Positions 1 through 7,884 of a stretch of DNA of 45,878 nucleotides are shown in pieces. Positions within the stretch are counted from its first letter, which is position 1, and every line of letters begins with the position of its first letter. The notes under the pieces are model-generated. The model ran no database searches, was not told where the DNA came from, and was given only the letters and a program-made list of their open reading frames with translations. Position numbers and translations under genes: made by a program. The DNA is from Terribium retamae (GTDB taxonomy: Bacteria > Pseudomonadota > Alphaproteobacteria > Rhizobiales > Rhizobiaceae): NCBI RefSeq assembly GCF_022347545.1, contig NZ_JAKREW010000036.1, positions 1 to 45,878 of the forward strand, given 5' to 3'.

Positions 1-2
1 GC

Positions 3-3000
3 GGCAATGGCACCGGCGGGCTGTCTGCCGACGCGAGCGCTCCCAACGGAACGGCTGGCGGCAACGGCCCGAACGGCTTGGCTGCGAACATTGCTGGCAA
101 TGCAACCGGTGTTGCACCCAACGGCACTGTCGGCGGCAATGGCACCGGCGGGCTGTCTGCCGACGCGAGCGCTCCCAACGGAACGGCTGGCGGCAACGGC
201 CCGAACGGCCTGGCTGCGAACATTGCTGGCAATGCAACCGGTGTTGCACCCAACGGTGCAGCCGGAAGCAATGGCACCGGTGGGCTGTCTGCCGACGCGA
301 GCGCTCCCAACGGAACGGCTGGCGGCAACGGCCCGAACGGCCTGGCTGCGAACACCGCTGGCAATGCAACCGGTGTTGCTCCCAACGGCACTGCTGGCGG
401 CAATGGCACTGGTGGGCTGTCTGCCGACGCGAGCGCTCCCAACGGAACAGCCGGCAGCAACGGCCCGAACGGCTTGGCTGCGAACACCGCTGGCAATGCA
501 ACCGGTGTTGCTCCCAGCGGCACTGTCGGCGGCAACGGCACCGGTAGACAGTCTGCTGACATGACCGCTCCCAACGGAACGGCTGGCGGTAATGGTGCCG
601 GTGGATCATCTGCCGACGCAGCCGCCCCGAACGGAACAGCGAGCAGCAACGGCTCTGGCTCAAATGGCGCGTCCGCAAACCTAAATGGCAATGCAACCGG
701 TGTTGCTCCTAGCGGTGCTGTCGGCGGTGGCGGATCGAGTGGTGCGCCTGTGGCTACCAACGTTCCGAACGGAAGTGCCGTCGGCAGCAACGCTGGATCG
801 GGTGGTGCGTCTACCAACACCCTCAACGGGACTGCGGGAGGCAATGGCACCGGTGGGCTATCTGCCGACATTACCTCCGGTGCTCCTGGCGGAGCGGATA
901 ACCGCCTGAGTGGCCTGCTTGCCTATCTGAACGCCATTCAAGCTGGTGAAAATCCCAACGACGCTGCCGTTTGGCTGTCTGCTAAAGACACCGCTGATAC
1001 AGCCACCAGTCCGGCTAGCGGTAACGGCACCGTTTCGAAGGGGCTGCCTGCGAACACGACTGGCAACTCGACCGTTCCCAACGGCGCGGACAGCAGTAGG
1101 CCTCTCGGCGTGGCTGGCAGCATTCCCGGCGGGGCAGCTGGCGGCAACGGTGCCGGTGGATTGCCTGCCGACACGACGACTGCGAAGGCGCCCCCTGCTG
1201 CGCCGACCGGGATGCCTGTTGGAAACGGTTCTGGGCCGAATGGTCTGCCCCCCAACACGGCCGGCGCCTCGACCGGTGTCGCTCCCAACGGTGCAGCAGG
1301 TGGCGGCAATGTCGGATCGGGCGGTGCGCCCGCCGGCGTGGCTGGCAACGCTCCAAAGGGTGCTGCCGGCAGTAATGGCGCCAATAGGTTGCCCGCCGGC
1401 ACGCTCGCTGGCACTCCTGGCAGGACGGTTGACACATCAGAAAACCGTCTCAGCGGCCTGCTTGCCTATCTGGACAGCGTTCAAGCTGGTGATGATCCCA
1501 ACGACGCTGCTGGTCGGTTATCCGCTAACACGACCGCTGGTTCTCCCAACGGGACCACTGGCGGCGACGGGGCGGGCTCGAATGGTCTGCCTGCCAATCC
1601 GGCTGGCAACTTGAGCGGTGTTGCCCCTAACGATGCTGCCAGCGGCAACGTTGGATCGCGCAACGTGCCTGCCGGTATGGCCGGCAATCTCCCCAACGGC
1701 AATGGATCTGGCGTCAACACGACTGCCGCAAATGGTATCGTCGGTGCTCCCAACGGAACAACCGGTACATCGGAAACCAGCAACGCCGCAACGCCCTCTG
1801 CCAACACCACTGCCGGCACTCCTGGCGGCAATGGCACAGACCTGAATGGTCTGCCTGCGAACATGACTGGAAGTGCAAACGGTGTCGTTCCAGGTAGCGC
1901 TGTCGGCAGACTTGGATCAGGCGGTGCTCCTGCCGGCATGGCTGGCAACGTCCCCCACGGGATTGTCGGCGGCAGTGGCATCGCCGGGCTGTCTGCCAAC
2001 ACGATGGCTGGCGGCGTCGGCGGGGGCTTGAATGGCTTGTCCGCCAACATCGCTGGCACCGCCAACCAGGTTGCTCCAAATGGCGTTGTCGGCGGCGGCA
2101 ATGGATCAACTGTCGCGATTGCCGGCATGGTCTGCACTCCTGCTGCCAATGCCGTCAATGCGGCCGGGAACGGCTTGCTCGCCTATGCAGATGGCAACCC
2201 GGCTAAGAGAGCTTCCAACAACGGCGTTGCCATTGGCACCAAGCCGAACCAGGAGAAGGTTGAAGCTATTCCTGCGATTGAAATCAAGGATTTCGCCAAG
2301 ATCAAGGTGATACGCCCGGTCTATGAGGTGCCCGATTCTGAGATCAACGAGCAGGTAAAGCATATCGCGGAAGCGGTCCGCTCCTATGAGCCGAAGCAGG
2401 GAAAGGCTGCCAAAGGGGACCGGATCACGTTCGAATATGCTGGAAAGGTGAGCCAGGCTGCCCTCAGCGCTGCTGCCAAGCAAGCCGTGGTGCTGGGTTC
2501 CAAGGGTTCCATCCCCGAATTCGAGAATCAGTTGATCGGCACCAAGGCAGGCGATCAGAAGAAGGTCACCGTTACTTTCCCGAAGACCTATCAAGTCGCC
2601 TATCTTGCGGGCAAGAAAGTGACCTTTGACGTAGCGGTCAAGGAAGTGGCAAAACCCGGCAAACTGGTGCTCAACGATGAGATAGCAAAGAGCCTTGGGT
2701 TGGATTCACTGGCGCGCCTGCGGGAGGTTGTGCGGGATCGTGTCGAGAACCAGTTCGGCTCGGTGACGCGCCAGAAGGAAAAGCGGCAGCTGCTCGAACA
2801 GATCGAGGCTTCATATCGGTTCGAGGTGCCTTTTAAACTGGTCGAAACTGAGTTCAACAACATCTGGGCGCAAGCCATCCGCGAACTCCAGGCGGCAGGC
2901 CGTACCTTCGCCGATGTCGGCACGACCGAGGAGAAAGCGCGCCTCGAATATGCCCGCCTGGCCGAGCAGCGCATACGCGTGGGCTTGATCCTTGTCGAGA

Positions 3001-3281
3001 TCGGAAGGAAGGCCAACATCTCTGTGACTGACCAGGAACTGCAACGCGGTGTCCTTCAGCAGATAGGCCGCTTCCCAGCCTATCAGCAACAACAAGTCTT
3101 GAACTTCTATCGCTCCAACCCGCAAGCGTCGAATGCGCTGCGTGCGCAACTGTTCGAGGAGAAAGTCGTGGATTATCTCCTCGGCCAGGTTTCGGTCACT
3201 GCCAAGAAGGTGAGCAAGGAAGAACTGATGGCGTCCGATATGGAGTTCACGAGGGCGGCAGCGAAAAAGAACACCAAGTAA
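3..3281 (+). CDS. Asn/Gly-rich tandem-repeat protein with C-terminal trigger-factor PPIase and chaperone domains (5' end missing)
   Basis: The reading frame is open from the window edge, so the start lies upstream. About 750 visible codons are Asn/Gly/Ala/Thr-rich repeats, first as exact 44-residue units and then degenerate. From about 2255 the sequence turns globular. It shows the trigger-factor linker, an FKBP-type PPIase (about 2410-2645, with FPKTYQVAYLAGKKVTF matching the family's FP-x-Y-x-x-x-x-LAGK stretch) and the helical C-terminal chaperone region (about 2650-3220, including VPFKLVETEFNNI and NISVTDQELQRGV). The N-terminal ribosome-binding domain with its GFRxGKxP signature is absent from the visible part; repeats sit in its place. 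The tail is Lys-rich and a strong hairpin follows the TAA. Trigger factor normally has about 430-490 residues, so this is a greatly enlarged, re-purposed relative. A role in a surface or secreted repeat protein is inference; whether a signal peptide exists cannot be seen. Confidence 0.85.
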   Translation, partial: GNGTGGLSADASAPNGTAGGNGPNGLAANIAGNATGVAPNGTVGGNGTGGLSADASAPNGTAGGNGPNGLAANIAGNATGVAPNGAAGSNGTGGLSADASAPNGTAGGNGPNGLAANTAGNATGVAPNGTAGGNGTGGLSADASAPNGTAGSNGPNGLAANTAGNATGVAPSGTVGGNGTGRQSADMTAPNGTAGGNGAGGSSADAAAPNGTASSNGSGSNGASANLNGNATGVAPSGAVGGGGSSGAPVATNVPNGSAVGSNAGSGGASTNTLNGTAGGNGTGGLSADITSGAPGGADNRLSGLLAYLNAIQAGENPNDAAVWLSAKDTADTATSPASGNGTVSKGLPANTTGNSTVPNGADSSRPLGVAGSIPGGAAGGNGAGGLPADTTTAKAPPAAPTGMPVGNGSGPNGLPPNTAGASTGVAPNGAAGGGNVGSGGAPAGVAGNAPKGAAGSNGANRLPAGTLAGTPGRTVDTSENRLSGLLAYLDSVQAGDDPNDAAGRLSANTTAGSPNGTTGGDGAGSNGLPANPAGNLSGVAPNDAASGNVGSRNVPAGMAGNLPNGNGSGVNTTAANGIVGAPNGTTGTSETSNAATPSANTTAGTPGGNGTDLNGLPANMTGSANGVVPGSAVGRLGSGGAPAGMAGNVPHGIVGGSGIAGLSANTMAGGVGGGLNGLSANIAGTANQVAPNGVVGGGNGSTVAIAGMVCTPAANAVNAAGNGLLAYADGNPAKRASNNGVAIGTKPNQEKVEAIPAIEIKDFAKIKVIRPVYEVPDSEINEQVKHIAEAVRSYEPKQGKAAKGDRITFEYAGKVSQAALSAAAKQAVVLGSKGSIPEFENQLIGTKAGDQKKVTVTFPKTYQVAYLAGKKVTFDVAVKEVAKPGKLVLNDEIAKSLGLDSLARLREVVRDRVENQFGSVTRQKEKRQLLEQIEASYRFEVPFKLVETEFNNIWAQAIRELQAAGRTFADVGTTEEKARLEYARLAEQRIRVGLILVEIGRKANISVTDQELQRGVLQQIGRFPAYQQQQVLNFYRSNPQASNALRAQLFEEKVVDYLLGQVSVTAKKVSKEELMASDMEFTRAAAKKNTK
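7..534 (+). repeat. Four tandem 132-bp (44-residue) repeats
   Basis: Copies begin at 7, 139, 271 and 403, exactly 132 bp apart and nearly identical. A fifth, diverging copy begins at 535. Each unit encodes GNGTGGLSADASAPNGTAGG, then GNGPNGLAAN, then an AGNATGVAPNGT-like end. The period is a multiple of three, so copy number can change without frameshift. The array probably continues left of the window. Confidence 0.95.
897..1520 (+). repeat. Non-NG module (NRLSGLLAYL) repeated at about 543-bp spacing inside the repeat protein
   Basis: The segment starting near 900 encodes NRLSGLLAYLNAIQAGENPN and the one near 1443 encodes NRLSGLLAYLDSVQAGDDPN. A shortened third copy (NGLLAYADGNPAK) lies near 2170, just before the trigger-factor part. 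These hydrophobic modules punctuate the Asn/Gly repeats at 181-residue spacing and suggest a longer, older repeat above the 44-residue one. Confidence 0.8.
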
Positions 3282-3298
3282 GATAGTGTTCGAAGTTT

Positions 3299-3326
3299 AC
3301 GAAGGCCGCCTCCAGGCGGCCTTCGT
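3299..3326 (+). terminator. Hairpin after the repeat/trigger-factor gene
   Basis: A near-perfect inverted repeat, ACGAAGGCCGCCT (3299-3311) and AGGCGGCCTTCGT (3314-3326), lies 18 bases after the TAA. It is followed by TTGTTCG rather than a clean T run, so it is a strong stem with a weak intrinsic-terminator tail. Confidence 0.7.
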
Positions 3327-3657
3327 TGTTCGTGAGTATCCGCGCCTTTTTTTAAAGGAGGGAGATGATGAGCCGAGAGGGTGGGCCAAGGGCACGTCCC
3401 ACAAGAGCAATCGTCTCGCCTATTCATCTGGCTCACGTTTCTGCGCGCGATTGAAGGCGATCCATCGTCTGGAGCCACTTGGCGCGCACGGTGCTGTTGA
3501 GGTCGGCGCGGATCAAAGCCACATAATTTCCGCGGCATTTTGCAATTCTAAAAGGTGATTGTTGCGCTCTTGTTTGTTGCCGCGATCCATGTTTTTAGGA
3601 TCGCGGCCCGTTTGGCCATCTCAAGAGATCAGCTGGCGTAGAAGACGGAGCAGAGCC
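3327..3657. other. Intergenic leader region upstream of the ABC uptake operon
   Basis: No convincing gene. It holds a perfect 10-bp inverted repeat, GCCGCGATCC (3579-3588) and GGATCGCGGC (3598-3607), with a T-rich 9-base loop 50 bases before the first gene of the uptake operon. No T run follows, so it is more likely a leader structure or operator than a terminator. I looked for a cobalamin riboswitch and saw only a weak GCCACTT near 3475, without the rest of the consensus. Confidence 0.5.
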
Positions 3658-4674
3658 GTGAAGAGAATTTTGGCCTTTGCAGGACTGTGCGCGATGCTTG
3701 GCCTTGCGACGAATTTGGCATACGCCTCTACCAAGTATCCGCTTACGCTCCAAAACTGCGGGGCGGAGGTGACCTTCGCCAAGGCACCGGAGCGCGCAAT
3801 TGGGCTGGGCCAGAACAGCGCGGAAATCCTGCTGCTGCTCGGCTTGGAAGACAAAATGGCGGGTACCGCCTTCTGGCCGAACAAGGTGTTGCCGCAGCTT
3901 GCCGAGGCCAATGCCAAGGTCAAACTCCTGACTGTCGAATTCCCGACCTTCGAAGCCATCCTCGCTCAAAATCCGGATTTCGTGGCGGCTGCCTTGCCGA
4001 GCCTGATCGGCCCCTCGAGCAAGGTCGCCAAGCGTGAGGACTTCGATAATGTCGCGGTGCCCACCTATCTCTCGCCCAGCACGTGCGTCAGCGCAGGGGC
4101 GGCCAAGGACAAGTTCGGTTACGGTGATCGTTCCCAGCTTTGGAACATGGACACTCTCTTTCAGGAAATCGATGAGCTGGCGCAGATTTTTGACGTCAGG
4201 GACCGAGGCCAGGCATTGATTGACGATTTGAAGAGACGTGAGGCTGCTCTGCGCGCCGATGCGCCCAAGAGTGAAAGGAAGCTGTCTTACGTATTCTGGT
4301 TCTCCAGCCCGTCGCCATCTTCCGATGCCTATCTCGGGGGCAAGAACAGTGCGTCCGGCTTCATCGCCGACGTTCTTGGCGGAACGAACGCCATCACGTC
4401 CGAGGCTGAATCGCCGATGCTGGGCTGGGAGAGCATCATTGCGACCAATCCCGATGTGATTGTCGTTGCGAGGGTTGACCGCAACCGCTGGGATCTCGAC
4501 AAACCGGAAGCAAAGATCAAGTTTTTGAAGACGGACGCGGCCGTCAGTCAGCTCTCCGCGGTCAAGAACAACGCGATCGTGATCATGGACGGCCAGGCCA
4601 TGAACCCGACCGTCCGCACGATCTACGGTGCGGAACAGGTTGCCGATCAATTGAAGGCGCTAGGTCTCAGGTGA
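3658..4674 (+). CDS. ABC transporter periplasmic substrate-binding protein (BtuF/FepB/FhuD type)
   Basis: A 338-residue protein with a signal peptide (VKRILAFAGLCAMLGLATNL, cut after AYA) followed by the helical-backbone binding-protein fold of the TroA/BtuF superfamily. Typical features are APERAIGLGQNSAEILLLLG near the N-terminus and ATNPDVIVVAR plus SQLSAVKNNAIVIMDGQA near the C-terminus. GTG 3658 is chosen because GGAG sits at 3647-3650 and the signal peptide begins there; the frame is open further upstream to a TTG at 3559, but that adds a basic stretch with no matching signal. It overlaps the permease start by four bases. The ligand (ferric siderophore, haem or cobalamin) cannot be decided; no TonB receptor gene is visible nearby. 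Confidence 0.88.
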   Translation: MKRILAFAGLCAMLGLATNLAYASTKYPLTLQNCGAEVTFAKAPERAIGLGQNSAEILLLLGLEDKMAGTAFWPNKVLPQLAEANAKVKLLTVEFPTFEAILAQNPDFVAAALPSLIGPSSKVAKREDFDNVAVPTYLSPSTCVSAGAAKDKFGYGDRSQLWNMDTLFQEIDELAQIFDVRDRGQALIDDLKRREAALRADAPKSERKLSYVFWFSSPSPSSDAYLGGKNSASGFIADVLGGTNAITSEAESPMLGWESIIATNPDVIVVARVDRNRWDLDKPEAKIKFLKTDAAVSQLSAVKNNAIVIMDGQAMNPTVRTIYGAEQVADQLKALGLR

Positions 4675-5729
4675 CCGTCACAGCCGACACGGGTGGGGCG
4701 CGCAGGGCTTTCGGGCAATTCCTTCTTTTGGGCGGATTGCTCCTTGTCGCTATTACAGGCATCGCGCTTGTCGTTGGCATCAGTGTCGGGATTGGCGATC
4801 TCCCAATCCCGCTGGCGACGACTTTTTCCGCCGTTACGAACCGGATGGGATGGACCGCCATCGAGCTGAATCGGATCCACGAGACGGTGATCTGGGATTA
4901 TCGGCTCAGCCGGGCGCTGGTTGCGGTCTTTTGCGGAGCGGGCCTGGCTCTCTCGGGAGCGATTCTGCAGTCGTTGCTGCGCAATCCACTGGCGGAACCT
5001 TATGTGCTCGGTATTTCGGCCGGAGCCTCCACAGGGACGGTCGCGGTTGTCATTCTGGGGCTGGGTGCCGGGACCATATCGCTCTCGGCTGGCGCATTTG
5101 CCGGGGCGTTTGCGGCTTTCTGCTTTGTAGCGCTGCTTTCGAACGGGGCGCGGGGCGGGCCGGACCGGACCATTCTTGCGGGGGTCGCCGCATCACAGCT
5201 GTTCAACGCAGCAACCTCCTACATCGTCACCACTGCAGGCAATGCGCAGCAGGCGCGTGACGTGATGTTCTGGCTGCTCGGCAGTTTCGGCGGCGTGCGC
5301 TGGCCGGAATTCGCTCTGGTTTCGGTCGTTGTGGGGTTTGGCTTGATCGCCTGCCTTCTCCATGCCCGAATGCTGGATGCTTTTGCCTTCGGCGATGAAA
5401 CTGCTGCCTCGCTCGGCATCAACGTCGGACGCGCAAAGCTCGCGCTGTTTGCCCTGACTGCGATGATGACCGCGACGATTGTCAGCATGGTCGGAACGAT
5501 CGGATTCGTCGGTCTTGTCGTGCCCCATGCGGCGCGTTTCCTTGTCGGCCCGCTGCATGTGCGGCTGCTGCCTGCCTGCGCATTTACCGGCGCCATTTTC
5601 ATGGTGCTGGCAGATATCGCCTCGCGCGCGCTGATCCCCCAGCAGGTGCTGCCAATCGGCGTTGTCACCGCATTGGTCGGCGTGCCGTTCTTTTGCTTGA
5701 TCCTCTACCGTTACCAGCGCGTGTCATGA
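4671..5729 (+). CDS. FecCD-family ABC transporter permease
   Basis: A 352-residue multi-spanning inner-membrane protein with the FecCD/BtuC hallmarks: LSRALVAVFCGAGLALSGAI, then LQSLLRNPLAEPYVLGISAG (the conserved RNPLAxPxxLGxSxGA region) and GFVGLVVPHAARFLVG before the C-terminus. It forms the translocation channel for the binding protein's ligand. The GTG start lies inside the preceding gene's stop (GTGA), a classic coupling arrangement, and the gene ends in an ATGA overlap with the ATPase. The three genes therefore make one importer and are almost certainly cotranscribed. Confidence 0.93.
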   Translation: MTVTADTGGARRAFGQFLLLGGLLLVAITGIALVVGISVGIGDLPIPLATTFSAVTNRMGWTAIELNRIHETVIWDYRLSRALVAVFCGAGLALSGAILQSLLRNPLAEPYVLGISAGASTGTVAVVILGLGAGTISLSAGAFAGAFAAFCFVALLSNGARGGPDRTILAGVAASQLFNAATSYIVTTAGNAQQARDVMFWLLGSFGGVRWPEFALVSVVVGFGLIACLLHARMLDAFAFGDETAASLGINVGRAKLALFALTAMMTATIVSMVGTIGFVGLVVPHAARFLVGPLHVRLLPACAFTGAIFMVLADIASRALIPQQVLPIGVVTALVGVPFFCLILYRYQRVS

Positions 5730-6484
5730 GCATCAAAGCCGAGAATCTGGTCTGGAAAATCGGTTCGAAGACCGTGATCGACGGTATCTCCTTGGTGGCC
5801 GAACCAGGAAAGACGCTTGGCCTTTTGGGGCCGAACGGTTCGGGCAAGACCTCGCTGCTGCGGTTGCTGGCTGGCTTGAAACGTCCGCAGTCGGGGCAGA
5901 TCATGCTGGACGGGGAGGATATCAGGACTATCGGGCGCCGGCCGATCGCTCAGCGCGTGGCCTTTATCGAGCAGCATGCCGCGACCAACTCCAACCTGCT
6001 CGTGATCGATGTCGTCAAACTGGGCCGCTTTCCGCACCGATCCATGTTTTCAGGGTGGACACCCGCCGACGACGCAGCCGTGAATGACGCTCTCGAGCAG
6101 ACCGGAATGGCGGCGAAGCGAAACGACCGCTGGCAAAGCCTTTCGGGGGGCGAAAAGCAGCGCACGCAGCTGGCCCGCGCACTCGCCCAATCGCCCCGGG
6201 AACTCATCCTCGACGAGCCGACCAATCATCTCGATATCCACCATCAGATAGGCTTGATGCGCCTCGTATCGAGCCTGCCGATTACCAGCATCATTGCGCT
6301 TCACGATCTGAACCATGCGTCGATGTTCTGTGACCGATTGGTTGTGATGGAGGCCGGCAAGATCGTTGCATCGGGAACGCCCGATGAGGTGTTGACGCAG
6401 GACTTGTTGCGTGACGTCTTCTCAGTCGAGGCCCGGGTCGAGATCTCTCCGCATCACCGGCGACCTCACATCTACTTTGTGTGA
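5726..6484 (+). CDS. ABC transporter ATP-binding protein (FecE/FepC/BtuD type)
   Basis: A 252-residue ATPase that powers the importer. Walker A is GPNGSGKTS (residues about 35-43), the signature is LSGGEKQR (about 139-146), Walker B is LILDEPTNHLD (about 161-171) and the switch histidine is in ALHDLNHA (about 191). The ATG at 5726 overlaps the permease stop as ATGA; a TTG further upstream would only add residues inside the permease frame. The length and the paired LDEPTNHLD/HHQ motif are standard for siderophore or cobalamin uptake ATPases. It ends the operon, and no hairpin was seen downstream. Confidence 0.93.
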   Translation: MSIKAENLVWKIGSKTVIDGISLVAEPGKTLGLLGPNGSGKTSLLRLLAGLKRPQSGQIMLDGEDIRTIGRRPIAQRVAFIEQHAATNSNLLVIDVVKLGRFPHRSMFSGWTPADDAAVNDALEQTGMAAKRNDRWQSLSGGEKQRTQLARALAQSPRELILDEPTNHLDIHHQIGLMRLVSSLPITSIIALHDLNHASMFCDRLVVMEAGKIVASGTPDEVLTQDLLRDVFSVEARVEISPHHRRPHIYFV

Positions 6485-6556
6485 CAATCTAGCCGGCGTG
6501 TTTCACCCACCGGTGCGCAGGCGCCCAAGCCCAGACGTTTCGACAAGAAGACTTTA

Positions 6557-6792
6557 ATGACACGATGGCGCAGTTCCGTCGGTATAGCTCTCGTTACACG
6601 ATCGATGCTGCTCGCGGCGTGCAATCCAAGAGAGGCCTGAGTCAACGGCGGTCGAGCAGGCGCAGGTAGCACGTGTGAGCCTCCTGGCGGTCCAAGTGCG
6701 ATGAGCTGCCCTTCCACACGGCCAAAATTCGACTTCAGATAAGCGGCATCGTTCAAAAGCGGCTGTTCGATGAAGGGACGGACGGCGCGTAG
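6557..6792 (+). pseudogene. Decayed 5' fragment of an RND efflux membrane-fusion (AcrA-type) gene
   Basis: Three short frames in order resemble one protein. ATG 6557 gives MTRWRSSVGIALV followed by MLLAACNPREA, a lipoprotein signal with an LAAC lipobox, then a TGA. Frame-shifted at 6636 comes PESTAVEQAQVARVSLLAV, where mature AcrA homologues start. At 6703 comes ELPFHTAKIRLQISGIVQKR followed by LFDEGTDGA, matching the family's ELPGRT... RPQVSGIVQKRLFxEGSDV core. Stops, frameshifts and a deletion break it up, and the remaining 300-plus codons are missing. The rest of this 335-bp gap holds no gene. The fragment ends 30 bp before the 3' end of the epimerase gene, so it probably marks the left junction of the imported glycan block. 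Confidence 0.75.
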
Positions 6793-6819
6793 GAGGAGTG
6801 CGAAGCCAATCAAAAGGAG

Positions 6820-7815
6820 TTACGCTGCCGCCCGAGCGGGCCCTTCGGTAACCAGCTCGCGATTGGCGCGCCACCATTCGACCAGACGGGCGAGGCCTTC
6901 GTCGAGATCGACAGTCGCCTTGAAGCCCAGCGTCTTCTCTGCCTTGGACGTGTCAGCCAGGCGCCGCGACACGGGGTTCACCTTGCGCTCCGGTCCGTAC
7001 TCCGGCTGAAGGTCGGATCCCATAACCCGCAGGAGCGAGGTGGCCAGATCGTTCAGGCTGGTCTCGACGCCGCTGGCAACGTTGAACACGTCGTCCTCCA
7101 CATCCGACAGGAGGGAGAGGATGTTGGCGCGCGCGACGTCCTCGATATAGACGAAGTCCATGGTCGTGGACCCGTCGCCGAGGATCAGCGGCGGCTGACC
7201 GGCGGCGATGCGCTCCATCCAACGGATCAGAACCTCGGTATACTTACCGTGAACGTCCATGCGCGGGCCGTATACGTTGAAATAGCGCAGGGCCACGTAG
7301 GGCAGGCCGTACATATCGTTGAAGGAGCGCAACAGCCCCTCCAGCATGACCTTGCTGGCGCCGTACCAGGTGCGATTGTTATACGGGTGGTGGCTCTCTT
7401 CGGTCGGGAAGCGGTCAGCCAGGCCGTAGACCGAGGCTGACGAGGCCGCGCAGATCTTCTTCACGCCCTTGGCCTGTGCGGCCTCGATGACGTTGTAACT
7501 GCCGTCGCACATGACGCCGAGGGCTTCGCGAGGTTCGGCGGCGCAGGCGATGACCCTTAGGGTTGCCATATGGATGACGGCGTCCATCCCGTCGGTGGCC
7601 TTGTGAACAGCCGCCACATCGCGAATGTCGCCTTCGACGAGTTCGACGCGCGGGTCTTGCAGGGCGTCTTTGACGTTGTCTAGGCTGCCCCGGACAAGGT
7701 TGTCGAGGATCACGATCTTTTCGGGTGCGTGATCCTTCAGCAGCAGGTCGATGGTGGTCGAGCCGATCAGACCGCAGCCGCCGGTCACCAGGATGCGAGA
7801 GCCCTCAAGTTTCAT
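6820..7815 (-). CDS. NAD-dependent nucleotide-sugar epimerase/dehydratase (extended SDR family)
   Basis: A 331-residue extended short-chain dehydrogenase. The NAD-binding glycines are in TGGCGLIGS (residues 11-19), the active-site Ser region is SSASVYG (125-131), and the catalytic YxxxK is Y151-K155 in WYGASK. C-terminal parts such as LRYFNVYGPRMD and DFVYIEDVARA are typical of UDP-sugar 4-epimerases, for example WbpP/GalE-like proteins acting on UDP-GlcNAc or UDP-glucose/uronate. It is last in a minus-strand operon with an acetyltransferase, an oxidoreductase and an aminotransferase, so it probably supplies or modifies the same UDP-sugar. AGGGGAA precedes the ATG at a good distance. The exact substrate is not determinable here. 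Confidence 0.85.
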   Translation of the reverse strand: MKLEGSRILVTGGCGLIGSTTIDLLLKDHAPEKIVILDNLVRGSLDNVKDALQDPRVELVEGDIRDVAAVHKATDGMDAVIHMATLRVIACAAEPREALGVMCDGSYNVIEAAQAKGVKKICAASSASVYGLADRFPTEESHHPYNNRTWYGASKVMLEGLLRSFNDMYGLPYVALRYFNVYGPRMDVHGKYTEVLIRWMERIAAGQPPLILGDGSTTMDFVYIEDVARANILSLLSDVEDDVFNVASGVETSLNDLATSLLRVMGSDLQPEYGPERKVNPVSRRLADTSKAEKTLGFKATVDLDEGLARLVEWWRANRELVTEGPARAAA

Positions 7816-7884
7816 CGTGTTCCCCTGTTATCGGTTGGAGATGGCCCTTTCAGGCCTGTTTCAGGTTACGCAACACCCGGCTCG

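Noticed and set aside
7..564. Plus-strand frame of 185 codons in frame 1, and several minus-strand frames between 938 and 2158
   Set aside because: They are open only because the 132-bp repeat and G+C-rich composition leave few stops; the frame running through to the trigger-factor domains is the real one.
3380..3560. Possible cobalamin riboswitch upstream of the BtuF-like gene
   Set aside because: Only a weak GCCACTT is present; the conserved B12 box and the flanking stems are not recognisable.
3595..4650. Minus-strand 351-codon frame opposite the binding-protein gene
   Set aside because: A shadow frame; the plus strand has a signal peptide, family motifs and coupled neighbours.
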